Below, one piece after another: positions 52,989 through 62,242 of a stretch of DNA of 64,000 bases. Source of the stretch: Rhodospirillaceae bacterium (GTDB lineage: Bacteria > Pseudomonadota > Alphaproteobacteria > Thalassobaculales > Thalassobaculaceae); the NCBI GenBank assembly GCA_018401495.1, contig JAGYJX010000015.1, positions 310,001 through 374,000 of the forward strand, read 5' to 3'. Below the pieces are notes generated by a model. It was not told the origin of the DNA. It made no database searches and saw only the letters and a program-made list of their open reading frames with translations. Numbering within the stretch: the stretch's first letter is position 1; each line of letters opens with the position of its first letter. The position numbers were made by a program, and so were the translations under genes.

Positions 52989-54788
52989 ACGCGGACCGGC
53001 TCGGCCCGACCGCGCAGCGTCCGTTCGCCGACCAGGACGGCGCTGTCCGCGAATCCGGCCGCCTCGATGGTCTCCGAGCCGGCGAGCGCGATCACCTCGG
53101 CTGACGGGTCGACCTCCTTGCCCAGCTGCTCCAGCCGGTTGGCGGCGTTCACCGCGTCGCCCACCAGGGTGTAGTTGATCCGCCCGGGGGCGCCGATGTT
53201 GCCGGCCACGACTCGGCCGTCGAACAGCCCGATGCGGATCCGGACCGGCGCCAGCCCCTCGGCGTGACGCCGGCGATTCTCGGCGCGGATGGCGTCGGCG
53301 ATCGCCAGGGTGGCCCGGCACGCCCGGGCGGCGTGATCCTCCTGCCGGCTCGGCGCTCCCCAGAACGCCATCAGGCTGTCGCCGATGTACTTGTCGATGG
53401 TGCCATCCTCGGCGTCGACGCAACGGGCGAGCAAGGTGAAGTGATCGTTCAGCAGGCCCGGCGACCGCCCTGGCGTCGTCGACCTCGGACAGTCCGCTGA
53501 AGCCGACGATGTCCGTGAACAGCACGGTGACGGCGCGGCGCCGGGTCGGCATGCCGCCGTCGCCCTCGTCGGACATCAGACGGGCGACCAGTCGCTTCGG
53601 AACGTAGGTCTCGAACCATCGCAGCGCCCCGATCATCCGACGGAACGCCTCGGATGCCTCTTCCAGTTCCTTGACCCGGGTGTACGGCATGACCGGGTCG
53701 CGCTCGAATTCCAGCGCGGCCACCTGCTCGGAGGCGAGCGCCAGGGCGTCGGCCGGTGCCCGGATCGTCCGGGCCACCCACCACAGGACGGCCAGGGCGA
53801 ACGCAAGGATCACCAGTCCCGCGGCACCGGCGATGGCGAGCCGGCCCAGGTAGTCGCCGGCCGCCTCGGCGGCGATGTAGGCACCGGCGGTCCAGGCGCC
53901 GCCAACGGCTCCCGGGATCGGTGTGGTCATCAGGAAATGCCGGCGGCCGTCGACCGTCACCTGATGCCCGGTGATGCCGGGTGCGTTCGGCAGCGACCAG
54001 CGCAGGTCGTGCTTGCCGGCCAGGAACACGGCCAGCACGGGGTCGCCGATCTCGACGGCGGTCGGCAGCGGCGAGCCGGTCGGCCCGTCACCGGCAGGCC
54101 GGCTTGCGAGGCCCGGATGCGCCACGATCCGGCCGTCGCCGCGCACCACGAATCCGATGGCCGAGCCAAGCCCGTCGCTGTTCATGCCGGCCGACAGATC
54201 CTGGATCGTCACGGCGCTGGCCACGACGCCGGCAAACCGCCCGTCGGCGAGCCGGATCGGGTGACGGGTGATCACCAGCGCCTCGCCGATCTCGTTGCTC
54301 CAGACCGCTTCGCCGAAATCGGTGTCGACGGCGACGCTCATCTGCTGGAGCAGTCGGTCGAAAGCGGGCTCCTGATCGGTCGAGCTCCGAAAGAATTCGC
54401 CGCCGGAACCGACCCGGACCACCGTGCCATCCATCAGCGCGATGGTGGTGCCGCGGACCGACGGATCGGCGACCAACGACAGCGCCACCGCATCCAGCGC
54501 GCCGTCCGACAGGTCGAGGTTGCGTTCCGCAAGCCAGTCAGCCAGCCCTTCGGCGTGGCTCTTCGCCGGCTGCAGGCGGTTTCTCACGGCACCCTCGACG
54601 ATCTGGACCAGCGATTGCGCGTGCAGTTGCAGAAGCTGAACCGTGTTGTCCTGCGCGACGTACAGGGCCAGAGCCAGCGCCGCGCTCAACGAGATGGTCA
54701 GCAGCCCGCCGAGGCCTCCCAGCAGGATCACGGCAATTGGAAATCGACGGGTCGGAAACGAGCGGCGCATCGCTTTGGCTCTAGGCAC
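52973..54788 (-). CDS. Membrane class III adenylate/guanylate cyclase (frame broken once)
   Basis: About 604 residues after correction. An N-terminal helix, a periplasmic CACHE-like sensor region (about residues 45-290, with LVVADPSVRGTTIALMDG and a SAVTIQDLSAGMN segment), a second helix (near 315-340) and a HAMP-like linker lead to the cyclase domain. TVLFTDIVGFSGLSE and YIGDSLMAFWGAP give the two metal Asps, DKYIGD the adenine-selecting Lys, and NYTLVGDAVNAANRLE the transition-state Asn/Arg. An extra G (plus-strand C run 53457-53459) breaks the frame inside the cyclase domain. The GTG start at 54788 overlaps the amidohydrolase; an ATG at 54770 is an alternative. cAMP is the likelier product. 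Confidence 0.87.
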
Positions 54789-56090
54789 GATCGTCGAGGT
54801 CGTCCAGTTCCGAGAAGTCCGGCGCCGCGGCGTCGATTTCCCGGCCCTGACGGACTATCCGACGGTCGGCCTGCGGACGGGCGATCAGTTCGTCGAAGCG
54901 GCGGGCTGAAAACAGGATCAGGTCGGCCGTCGCCCCGACCGCGATGCGGCCGCCGCCGGCTCCGATCACCGCGGCCGGCGTGCTTGTCACCGCCGCCGGC
55001 CAGGGAGCAACCGGCAGGTCGAGGTGGCCGAGCCGGACCGCCGCCCGGAACACCTCGATCAGATCGAGGTCGCCGTAGGCGTGGAACGGGTCACGGGTGT
55101 TGTCGCTGGCGATCGACACCGCCGCGCCGTGGGCCGCCAGTTCGAGGATCGGGGCGACGCCGCGCAGGCGCGGGCTGCGACCCGGAACGCGATCCTGCAG
55201 GAACAGGTTGCAGAGCGGCAGCGACACCACCGCCACGCCAAGGTCGGCGATGCGAGCCATGCTGCGCTCGGCCTCGCACGCCGGGCGGCTCGACAGGCTG
55301 CAGAGATGCCCCAGGGTCACCGGTCCGGCGAAGCCCGTGCGCTCGAGGGCGTCGAGCACGCGGTCGACCGCGTCGACGGACGGGTCGAGGGTTTCGTCGA
55401 CGTGCATGTCGACCGCCAGCCCCCGCTCGGCGGCCAGCGCGAACACCCGGTCGAGCAGAGCGTCGGCGTCGGCGTCCGGGTAGACCACCGCCCCGAGCAC
55501 CCCGCCGTGCCGCGCCACCATGTCAGCGATCCGTCGCCCGTACTCGATATCCCCGTAATGGCTGATCGGCAGCAGCGCGGACGCCTCGATGGCGATCCGC
55601 CCGGCCCAGGCGTCGCGCACCGGCGCGAGCGCCCGCCAGGAGCGTTCCGGGTCGTCCTGAGCGGTGTCGAGATGGGTGCGCAGCGCCACGGTTCCGTGCG
55701 CGTAGGCGCAGCGCAGCGCGAAATCCATGCGCCGCCTGATGTCGTCGTCGGTCCAGCGCACCTCCCGATCGGGCCGGACAGCGGCCAGCGCGCCCTCGAA
55801 ATCGGCGCTCGGGTTCGGGCAGCGCGGCAGGATGTGGCCCTTGTCGAGATGGACGTGCAGGTCGACCAGCCCCGGCCACACCTGCCGCCGGGCCCGGTCG
55901 AACACCGGCAGGTCGCCGGACACGCTGCCGGGGGCGCCACCGCCTGCACCCGCCCGGCGTCCACCACCAGGTCGCAATGCGTCAGCCCGTCCGGTTCCGT
56001 CGGCAGGTCGAGGCCGGGCGGCGTGTCGAGCAGCACGGAAGGCACGGCCGCGCGGGCAAGCACCCAGGGGCCTGTAAGCGGAAACGTCAT
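54781..56090 (-). CDS. Cytosine deaminase-like amidohydrolase (frame broken once)
   Basis: Amidohydrolase superfamily barrel resembling CodA. Metal ligands are in PGLVDLHVHLDKGH. LRTHLDTA, AVDMHVDETLDP and SIASDNTRDPFHAYGDLD supply the remaining His and Asp residues. The N-terminus MTFPLTGPWVLARA lies in a neighbouring frame; one missing base in the G5 run at 55930-55934 (C run in the gene) joins it, giving 436 residues. CodA-like enzymes deaminate cytosine or other small N-heterocycles. The start overlaps the permease stop (ATGA), so the enzyme probably acts on what the transporter brings in. Confidence 0.85.
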
Positions 56091-56940
56091 TCTTCGCGCC
56101 GCGTCGCGCTCTCGTGCCATCGCCGCAGGATCAGGTGCTGCAGCAGCGTGAACGCCAGAAAGATCAGGATGCCGGTCAGCGAGATCAGGAGCAGCGCCGC
56201 GAACATCCTGGGATCTCGAGCCGGTATCCGGACTCCAGGATCCGGTAGGCGAGGCCCGATGAAGTGCCGACCGACCCGGCGGCAAACTCGGCGACGATCG
56301 CGCCGATCAGGGCGAGGCCGCCGGCGATCTTCAGGCCGCCCAGGAAGTACGGCATCGCCGAGGGCAGGCGGAGATGGCGCAAGGTCTGCCAGCGCGTCGC
56401 GCCGTACAGCCGGAACAGCGCCAGCAGGTTGTGGTCGGCCGAGTGCAGGCCGAGCGTGGTGTTCGACAGGATCGGGAAGAACGCCACGATCCAGGCGCAG
56501 ATCAGCAGCGCGGCGTGGACGTTGTCGACGTAGATCAGGATCAGCGGGGCGATGGCGATCACCGGGGTGACCTGCAGGACGACCGCGTATGGAAAGAAGC
56601 TGAGCTCGATCCATTTCGACTGGGTGAACAGCACCGCCAGCAGCAGCCCGCCGAAGGTGGCGATCGCCAGGGCGAGGATGGTGATTTCGAGCGTCACGAG
56701 CAGCGACGGCCAGAGCGTTCCCCAGTCGTTCACCAGGCTCTGCAGCACCAGCGCTGGACCCGGCAGGATGTAGGGCGGGATGCCGTTCAACCGCACCAGC
56801 AGATCCCAGGCGACGAGCGTGATCAGGCCGACGACCAGCGGGGCCAGCACGCGCGCCATTCGCTCGCGCCGGCGGGCTTCGTCGGCGGCGGCGCGCCGGC
56901 GCTCCGTGTCGTCGGCTTCGGCGACGAGGTCGCGGCGCAT
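56087..56940 (-). CDS. ABC transporter permease, taurine/nitrate/pyrimidine type (frame broken once)
   Basis: About 284 residues after correction, with six hydrophobic helices. The EAA-like loop RLYGATRWQTLRHLRLPSAMP is typical of the SsuC/TauC/ThiX family. The last helix and tail (FAALLLISLTGILIFLAFTL, RRWHES) are in another frame; one missing base near the GGG at 56210-56212 explains it. The N-terminus is unusually Arg/Glu-rich before the first helix. It overlaps the ATPase and amidohydrolase genes by three and four bases. Confidence 0.87.
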
Positions 56941-57727
56941 CAGGGGACTCTCCCATGGCCTGGTGCAGGATGGCGGTGGTCGCGCGGCAGGCCTCGGCGT
57001 AGCGGCGGTCGGTTCGAAACGCTTCGGTTCGCGGGTAGGGGACGTCGACGCTCACCTCGCCGGCGATCCGCCCGGGCCGGCCGGTCATGACCGCGATCCG
57101 CGTCGCCAGATAGGCGCTCTCGAACACGCTGTGGGTGACGAAGACCACCGTCCATCCCTGCTCGTGCTTGAGGCGCAGCAGGTCGTCGTTGAGCCGGAAC
57201 CGGGTGATCTCGTCGAGGGCGGCGAACGGCTCGTCCATCAGCAGCAGGCGCGGCCCGGTCACCAGGGCTCGCGCAATGGAAACCCGCATGCGCATGCCGC
57301 CCGAGAGCTCCCGCGGGTAGGCGCGCTCGAAGCCATCGAGCCCGACACCGGCGAGCGCCTCGTGAACCCGATCGGCGGCCGCGACCCGCGACACTCCGGC
57401 AAGCCTGAGCGGTAGCCAAACGTTGTCGAAGGCCGACCCCCACGGCATCAGCGTCGGATCCTGGAACACGAAAGCGATGTCGCGCCGGCTGCGGTCCTCG
57501 GTCAACGCCGCCCCGGGCGTGACCCTGAGCGACCCGGAATCCGCCGTCGCCAGCCCGGCGATAAGCCGCAGTGCCGTGCTTTTGCCGCACCCCGACGGGC
57601 CGAGCAGGCTCACGAACTCACCGGCCTGCACGTCGAAATCGAGGCCGTCGAGGGCCACCACACCGTTGGGGAAGGCCTTGCGGATACCGGCCATGCGGAT
57701 CACGTCGGGCGCCGCCGGTCCCGTCAT
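56940..57727 (-). CDS. ABC transporter ATP-binding protein, SsuB/TauB type (end frame-shifted)
   Basis: 262 residues if ended at the TGA at 56940-56942. Walker A is [14 protein letters not shown], the Q-loop VFQDPTLMPW, the signature LSGGMRMRVSIARAL and Walker B LLLMDEPFAALDE. The reading frame as given lacks a stop here and runs on into out-of-frame permease sequence. One missing base in the GGGG at 56943-56946 restores MGESP-stop and the usual TGATG junction. The start overlaps the binding-protein stop by four bases. Confidence 0.87.
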
Positions 57728-58756
57728 CGCTTGCCGAGAAGCTCCTGGCGGCGGTCCAGGCCGACGCCCTTGTTGACGAAACGCAGGGTATAGCCGCGCT
57801 CGAGCGGCAGCGCCGGATCGTAGAGGCCGGCGTCGGTCGCGAACCGGAAGAACGACCGCCAGCGAGCGTCCGTCATGGCGTTCACGCCGAGCGTCGCGGC
57901 ATCGCCCGAAAAGACGATGCCGTACTCCGTCATCTTGGCGCGGGAGTAGGCAAGCTGATCGTCGGAGATGTCCGGGTTGTCCTTGCGGATCGCCGCGTTG
58001 GCGGCGTCGGGGTCGCCGTACATATAGTTCACCCACCCGATCGCGGTGGCGTCGACGAAGCGTTGCACCAGGTCCGGGATTCTCCTCGACCAGCTTCCAC
58101 GACGCCTCGATGGTCGTCGAATAGCTCTCGTAGCCGTGGTCGGCGAGCAGGAACACACGCGGGACAAAGCCACCGACCCGTTCGACCGCGTAGGGCTCCG
58201 ACGTGACGTAGCCTTGCTGGCCCCAGTCGGGATTGGCGAGAAACGGTCCCGGGTTGAAGGTGTAGGGCCGGATCTGATCGTCGGTGAAGCCGTAGGCGCG
58301 CTTCAGCCACTGCCAGAAGGTCATCTGGCCGCCACGGCTGATCAGCAGCGTGGCGCCCTTCAGGTCCTCCAGCGTCCGGTAGGCGGAGGCCGGATGCACC
58401 ATCACGACCTGCGGGTCCTTCTGGAAGTTCGCCGCAACCGTAACCATCGGGACTTTGCTGGTCAGATAATTGAACGCGGCGAACATGTTGCCGCCCATGT
58501 TGAAGTCGATCTTGCCGGCCGCCAGCAGCTGCTGGTGGCTGACGTTGGGACCGCCCTGCCGGATCTCCACTGCGAGCCCGTACCGTGCGTAGGTCCCGTC
58601 GACGACAGCCTGGTAGTAGCCGCCGTGCTCGGCCTGGGCCTTCCAGTTCGTCCCGAAAGTCACCCGGTCCAGCGCCGCCGCGGGCGACGTCGCCAGCAAC
58701 ATCGCGAGCGCCGCGGGCGCCGCCCGTCGCATGCGTTGCCACAGGGTCACCGGCAT
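57724..58756 (-). CDS. ABC transporter substrate-binding protein, NMT1/THI5-like (frame broken once)
   Basis: A Sec signal peptide (MPVTLWQRMRRAAPAALAML, cut after about AAALD) precedes an SsuA/THI5-like periplasmic binding domain: FGTNWKAQAEHGGYYQAV, LLAAGKIDFNMGGNMFAAF, and YVTSEPYAVE. The C-terminal part (DLVQRFVDATAIGWVNYMYG onward) is in another frame, explained by one extra base near 58074-58075; 343 residues result. The ligand may be a pyrimidine or related amine, judged from the cytosine-deaminase-like gene in the same operon. It is the first gene of the operon and divergent from prfC. Confidence 0.87.
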
Positions 58757-58843
58757 CGTTCCCTCCGCCAGATTGTCACGTCCATCGGGTCCAGCGTATC
58801 GGGACATGTGGCGGTGCACAATTGGCGCAATCGGCGGCGATGC

Positions 58844-58872
58844 TTGATGTCGTCGGCGTCCGACGTTAAGTA
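58844..58872 (+). promoter_or_regulatory. Promoter for prfC with palindrome in spacer
   Basis: TTGATG and TAAGTA are 17 bases apart, ending 31 bases before prfC. The spacer contains CGTCGG-CGT-CCGACG (58851-58865), a perfect inverted repeat that could be an operator, though chance is possible. Confidence 0.45.
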
Positions 58873-58903
58873 CCGGGGCACTCAGACCAGGGACAACACC
58901 ATC

Positions 58904-60493
58904 ATGGGCGTGCTCGCCGACGAGGTCGCCCGGCGCCGAACCTTTGCGATCATCTCGCACCCGGACGCCGGCAAGACCACGCTGACCGAAAAGCTGCTGC
59001 TGTTCGGCGGAGCCATTCAGCTCGCCGGTGCCGTCAAGGCGCGCGGGCAGGCGCGGCGCGCCCGGTCGGACTGGATGAAGGTCGAGCAGGAGCGCGGGAT
59101 TTCGGTCGCGTCCTCGGTGATGACCTATGAGTACTCCGGGCGCACCTTCAATCTGCTGGACACGCCGGGTCACGAGGACTTTTCCGAGGACACCTACCGG
59201 ACGCTCACGGCCGTCGATTCCGCGGTGATGGTGATCGACGCCGCCAAGGGCATCGAGGAGCAGACCCGCAAGCTGTTCGAGGTCTGCCGGCTGCGGGACG
59301 TGCCGATCATCACCTTCATCAACAAGCTCGACCGCGAGACCCGGGAGCCGTTCGAACTGCTCGACGAGATCGAGCAAACCCTGGCGCTCGAGGTCAGTCC
59401 GGCGAGTTGGCCGATCGGGACCGGGCAGCGCTTCAAGGGCTGCTACGACCTGATCCACGATCAGCTGATCCTGGTGGCGCGCGGGACCCATGACCGTCCG
59501 GCCGAGGGAATTCCGTGCCGCGGCCTCGACGATCCAAAGCTCGACGAACTCCTGCCGGCCGATCAGGTGCGCGAACTGCGCGAGCAGGTCGAGATGGTCC
59601 GCGGCCTGTGCCCGGCGTTCGACATCGAGAAATTCCGGCAGGGCACGCTGACGCCGGTCTTCTGCGGCAGCGCGCTCAACAATTTTGGGGTGAGGGAGTT
59701 GCTGGAGGGGTTGGCGCAGTACGCCCCGTCGCCGCGACCGCAGCCGGCGGTCGAGCGGTCGATCCTGCCCGAGGAGGAGAAGGTCTCGGCCTTCGTCTTC
59801 AAGATCCAGGCGAACATGGATCCCAAGCACCGCGACCGGATCGCGTTCGTGCGGCTGAGTTCCGGTCACTTCAAGCGCGGCATGAAGCTGAAGCACGTCC
59901 GCAGCGGCAAGATGCTGACGATGCACAACCCGGTGCTGTTCCTGGCGCGCGACCGCGAGGTGGCCGACGAGGCTTGGCCGGGCGACATCATCGGCCTGCC
60001 GAATCACGGCAACCTGCGGATCGGCGACACCCTGAGCGAGGGGGAGGAGCTTCACGTCACCGGGATTCCCAGTTTCGCTCCCGAGCTGCTGCAGCGGGTT
60101 CGCCCGAGTGATCCGTTAAGAATGAAGCACTTGTCGCGCGCGGTTGAGCAATTGGCTGAGGAAGGCGCCGCCAAGGCCTTCAAGACCCGTCTCGGCAGCC
60201 AGTGGATCGTCGGCGTGGTGGGGGCGCTCCAGTTCGAGGTTCTCGCCGACCGGATCCGCACCGAATACGATGTGCCGGTGACCTTCGAGACCGCCGGCCT
60301 GCACACCGCGCGGTGGATCGCCGCGGACGATCCGGCCGAACTGAAGCGCTTCTCCGACGCTCACCAGGGCGACCTGGCGGAGGATCACGACGGCGACCCG
60401 GTCTTCCTGGCGCGCAACGCCTGGCACCTCAAGCACACCACCGAAAGCTGGCCGAACCTGCGGTTCCTGGCGACCAAGGCGCAGATGACCTGA
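58904..60493 (+). CDS. prfC: Peptide chain release factor 3
   Basis: 529-residue translational GTPase that recycles RF1 and RF2 from the ribosome after peptide release. G1 is ISHPDAGKTTLTEKLL, G2 is in RGISVASSVMTYEY, G3 is LLDTPGHEDFSEDT and G4 is TFINKLDRE. Domains II and III follow (HRDRIAFVRLSSGHFKRGM and the C-terminal QWIVGVVGALQFEV). The start at 58904 is the only one giving MGVLADEVARRRTFAII; the longer frame is antisense to the binding-protein gene. The frame is intact. Confidence 0.96.
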   Translation: MGVLADEVARRRTFAIISHPDAGKTTLTEKLLLFGGAIQLAGAVKARGQARRARSDWMKVEQERGISVASSVMTYEYSGRTFNLLDTPGHEDFSEDTYRTLTAVDSAVMVIDAAKGIEEQTRKLFEVCRLRDVPIITFINKLDRETREPFELLDEIEQTLALEVSPASWPIGTGQRFKGCYDLIHDQLILVARGTHDRPAEGIPCRGLDDPKLDELLPADQVRELREQVEMVRGLCPAFDIEKFRQGTLTPVFCGSALNNFGVRELLEGLAQYAPSPRPQPAVERSILPEEEKVSAFVFKIQANMDPKHRDRIAFVRLSSGHFKRGMKLKHVRSGKMLTMHNPVLFLARDREVADEAWPGDIIGLPNHGNLRIGDTLSEGEELHVTGIPSFAPELLQRVRPSDPLRMKHLSRAVEQLAEEGAAKAFKTRLGSQWIVGVVGALQFEVLADRIRTEYDVPVTFETAGLHTARWIAADDPAELKRFSDAHQGDLAEDHDGDPVFLARNAWHLKHTTESWPNLRFLATKAQMT

Positions 60494-60570
60494 GCCGGTC
60501 ACCGAAAGGCCTCCGGTTGTCATGGAATCGTCGGTTGCCGCACCGGCCCGGGCGCTGCAAAGTTCCGCCG

Positions 60571-62011
60571 ATGACCGACACCGCCACCGCCGAGAGCTTT
60601 CTCGACCGCACCCTCCGCAACCTCCGTTCGGCCTGGACGGAGCTTTCGGGCTCCACCCGCTACTATCTGTCCGGCGCGCCGCGCCCGGATCTGCCGGGCG
60701 ACGACCTGGACAAGATCCGCCAGCAGATGCTCGATTGCCTCGAAGCCCGGGGCGGTGAGGTTTCGGCGCGCGCCCGCGCCGCCGAGCTCGGGCATTCCTA
60801 CCTCGCCCTGAACGCCGTCGGCCGGCATCGCTTCCTGTCGCTGCTGGCCGAGGAGTTCGGCCCCGACCGCGAGGAGGTGTCGGCGGCGGTCCAGGCGCTT
60901 CAGGACAGCGACCACGACGAGGAGCTGCGTCGCCGGGCCGAGCGCCGGCTGCGCAACGCGCTGGAGCCGCGCTGGCGGCGCCTGCTGACGCGTTTCAACG
61001 CGCTGCCCGATGGGCGTGAAGTTCCTGGTCGACCTGCGCGCCGAGCTGCTGCCGATGGCCAAGCAGTCGCCCGAACTGGCCGACCTCGACGCCGACCTGC
61101 GGGAATTGCTCGCGGCGTGGTTCGACGTCGGGCTCCTGGAACTGCGGCGCATCACCTGGGAGGCGCCGGCGTCGCTTCTGGAGAAGCTGATCGCCTACGA
61201 GGCGGTGCACAAGATCCGGTCCTGGGAGGATCTGAAGAACCGCCTGGATTCCGACCGGCGCTGCTTCGCGTATTTTCACCCGAACATGCCTCAGGAGCCG
61301 CTCATCTTCGTGGAGGTGGCGCTGGTGGACGGCATGTCGGATGGGGTGCTGGCGCTGCTCGACGAAAGCGCCCCGCCGACCGACCCGAAATCGGCCAATT
61401 CGGCGATCTTCTATTCGATCTCCAACGCCCAGCGCGGCTTGGCCGGCATCAGCTTCGGCAACTTCCTGATCAAGCGCGTCGTCGACGTGCTGGAGCATGA
61501 GTTCCCGAATTTGAAGGCGTTCGCCACGCTCTCGCCGATTCCCGGCTTCCGATCCTGGTATGCCGACGCGGCGAAGGCGGGCGAGGGTCCGTCGCTCACC
61601 ACCTCGGAGCGCCGGGCCCTGTTGCAGGCCATGGGTCTCGAGGACGACGGTACCGCGGATCCGGCGCTGGTCGCCAAGGCCCTGGAGCGCGACAACTGGT
61701 GGACCGAATCCGCGGTCTGCGACGCCTTGCGGGCACCGATGATGCGGATGGCGGCGCGTTACCTGATGACTGCTCGCCGGTCGAACGGTTCGGCGCGAGA
61801 CCCGGTGGCGCATTTCCACCTGTCCAACGGAGCCCGCATGGAGCGGCTCAACTGGCTGGGCGATCCGTCGCCGAACGGCCTGCGGCAGTCCTGCGGCATG
61901 ATGATCAATTATCTCTACAAGCACAGTGAGATCGACGGGAACCACGAAGCCTATTCAGACGGTGGCCGGATTGTCGCGTCATCCTCCATGAGGGCCCTCG
62001 CCAAGGGCTGA
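60571..62011 (+). CDS. Malonyl-CoA decarboxylase (frame broken once)
   Basis: Converts malonyl-CoA to acetyl-CoA and CO2. The helical N-terminal oligomerisation region (residues 1-150) is in the first frame. The GNAT-fold catalytic part (LIAYEAVHKIRSWEDLKNRL, FAYFHPNMPQEPLIFVEVAL, AHFHLSNGARMERLNW with the catalytic His/Ser, KHSEIDGNHEAY) is in the second. One extra G in the GGG at 61012-61014 explains the break and gives 479 residues. No matA/matB malonate genes are next to it; such orphan copies probably adjust malonyl-CoA levels. Confidence 0.9.
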
Positions 62012-62105
62012 GGGTGGCTCGCCGCCGCGGTCTCCCGCGGTTGACGCCGGGGGCGAGGTCATATAGCAGTGCGCCTCCTGACGTAGGGCGCGCAACGCTC
62101 GGCGC

Positions 62106-62190
62106 GCGGGTGTGGTGGAACTGGTAGACACGCTGGATTTAGGTTCCAGTGGCGCAAGCCTTGGGGGTTCAAGTCCCTCCACCCGCACCA
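62106..62190 (+). tRNA. tRNA-Leu (anticodon TAG)
   Basis: 85 bases with encoded CCA and the long variable arm of a class II tRNA. The acceptor stem is GCGGGTG/CACCCGC, the anticodon stem CTGGA/TCCAG around TTTAGGT with TAG at 62140-62142, and the T-loop is GTTCAAGTC. No 3'-end repeat is seen downstream. Confidence 0.97.
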
Positions 62191-62242
62191 ACCGCGCCGA
62201 TCGGACCGCGACCGCGGGCCCTTGATCGACCGGGTGTGTTCC

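Noticed and set aside
56087..60055. 1322-codon minus-strand frame spanning antisense prfC, binding protein, ATPase and permease end
   Set aside because: It is an accident of frame breaks that place parts of several genes in one phase; the individual genes have their own starts and ATGA junctions.
62106..62190. tRNA-Leu as a second integration site
   Set aside because: No copy of its 3' end was seen downstream and the flanking genes are the expected core genes.
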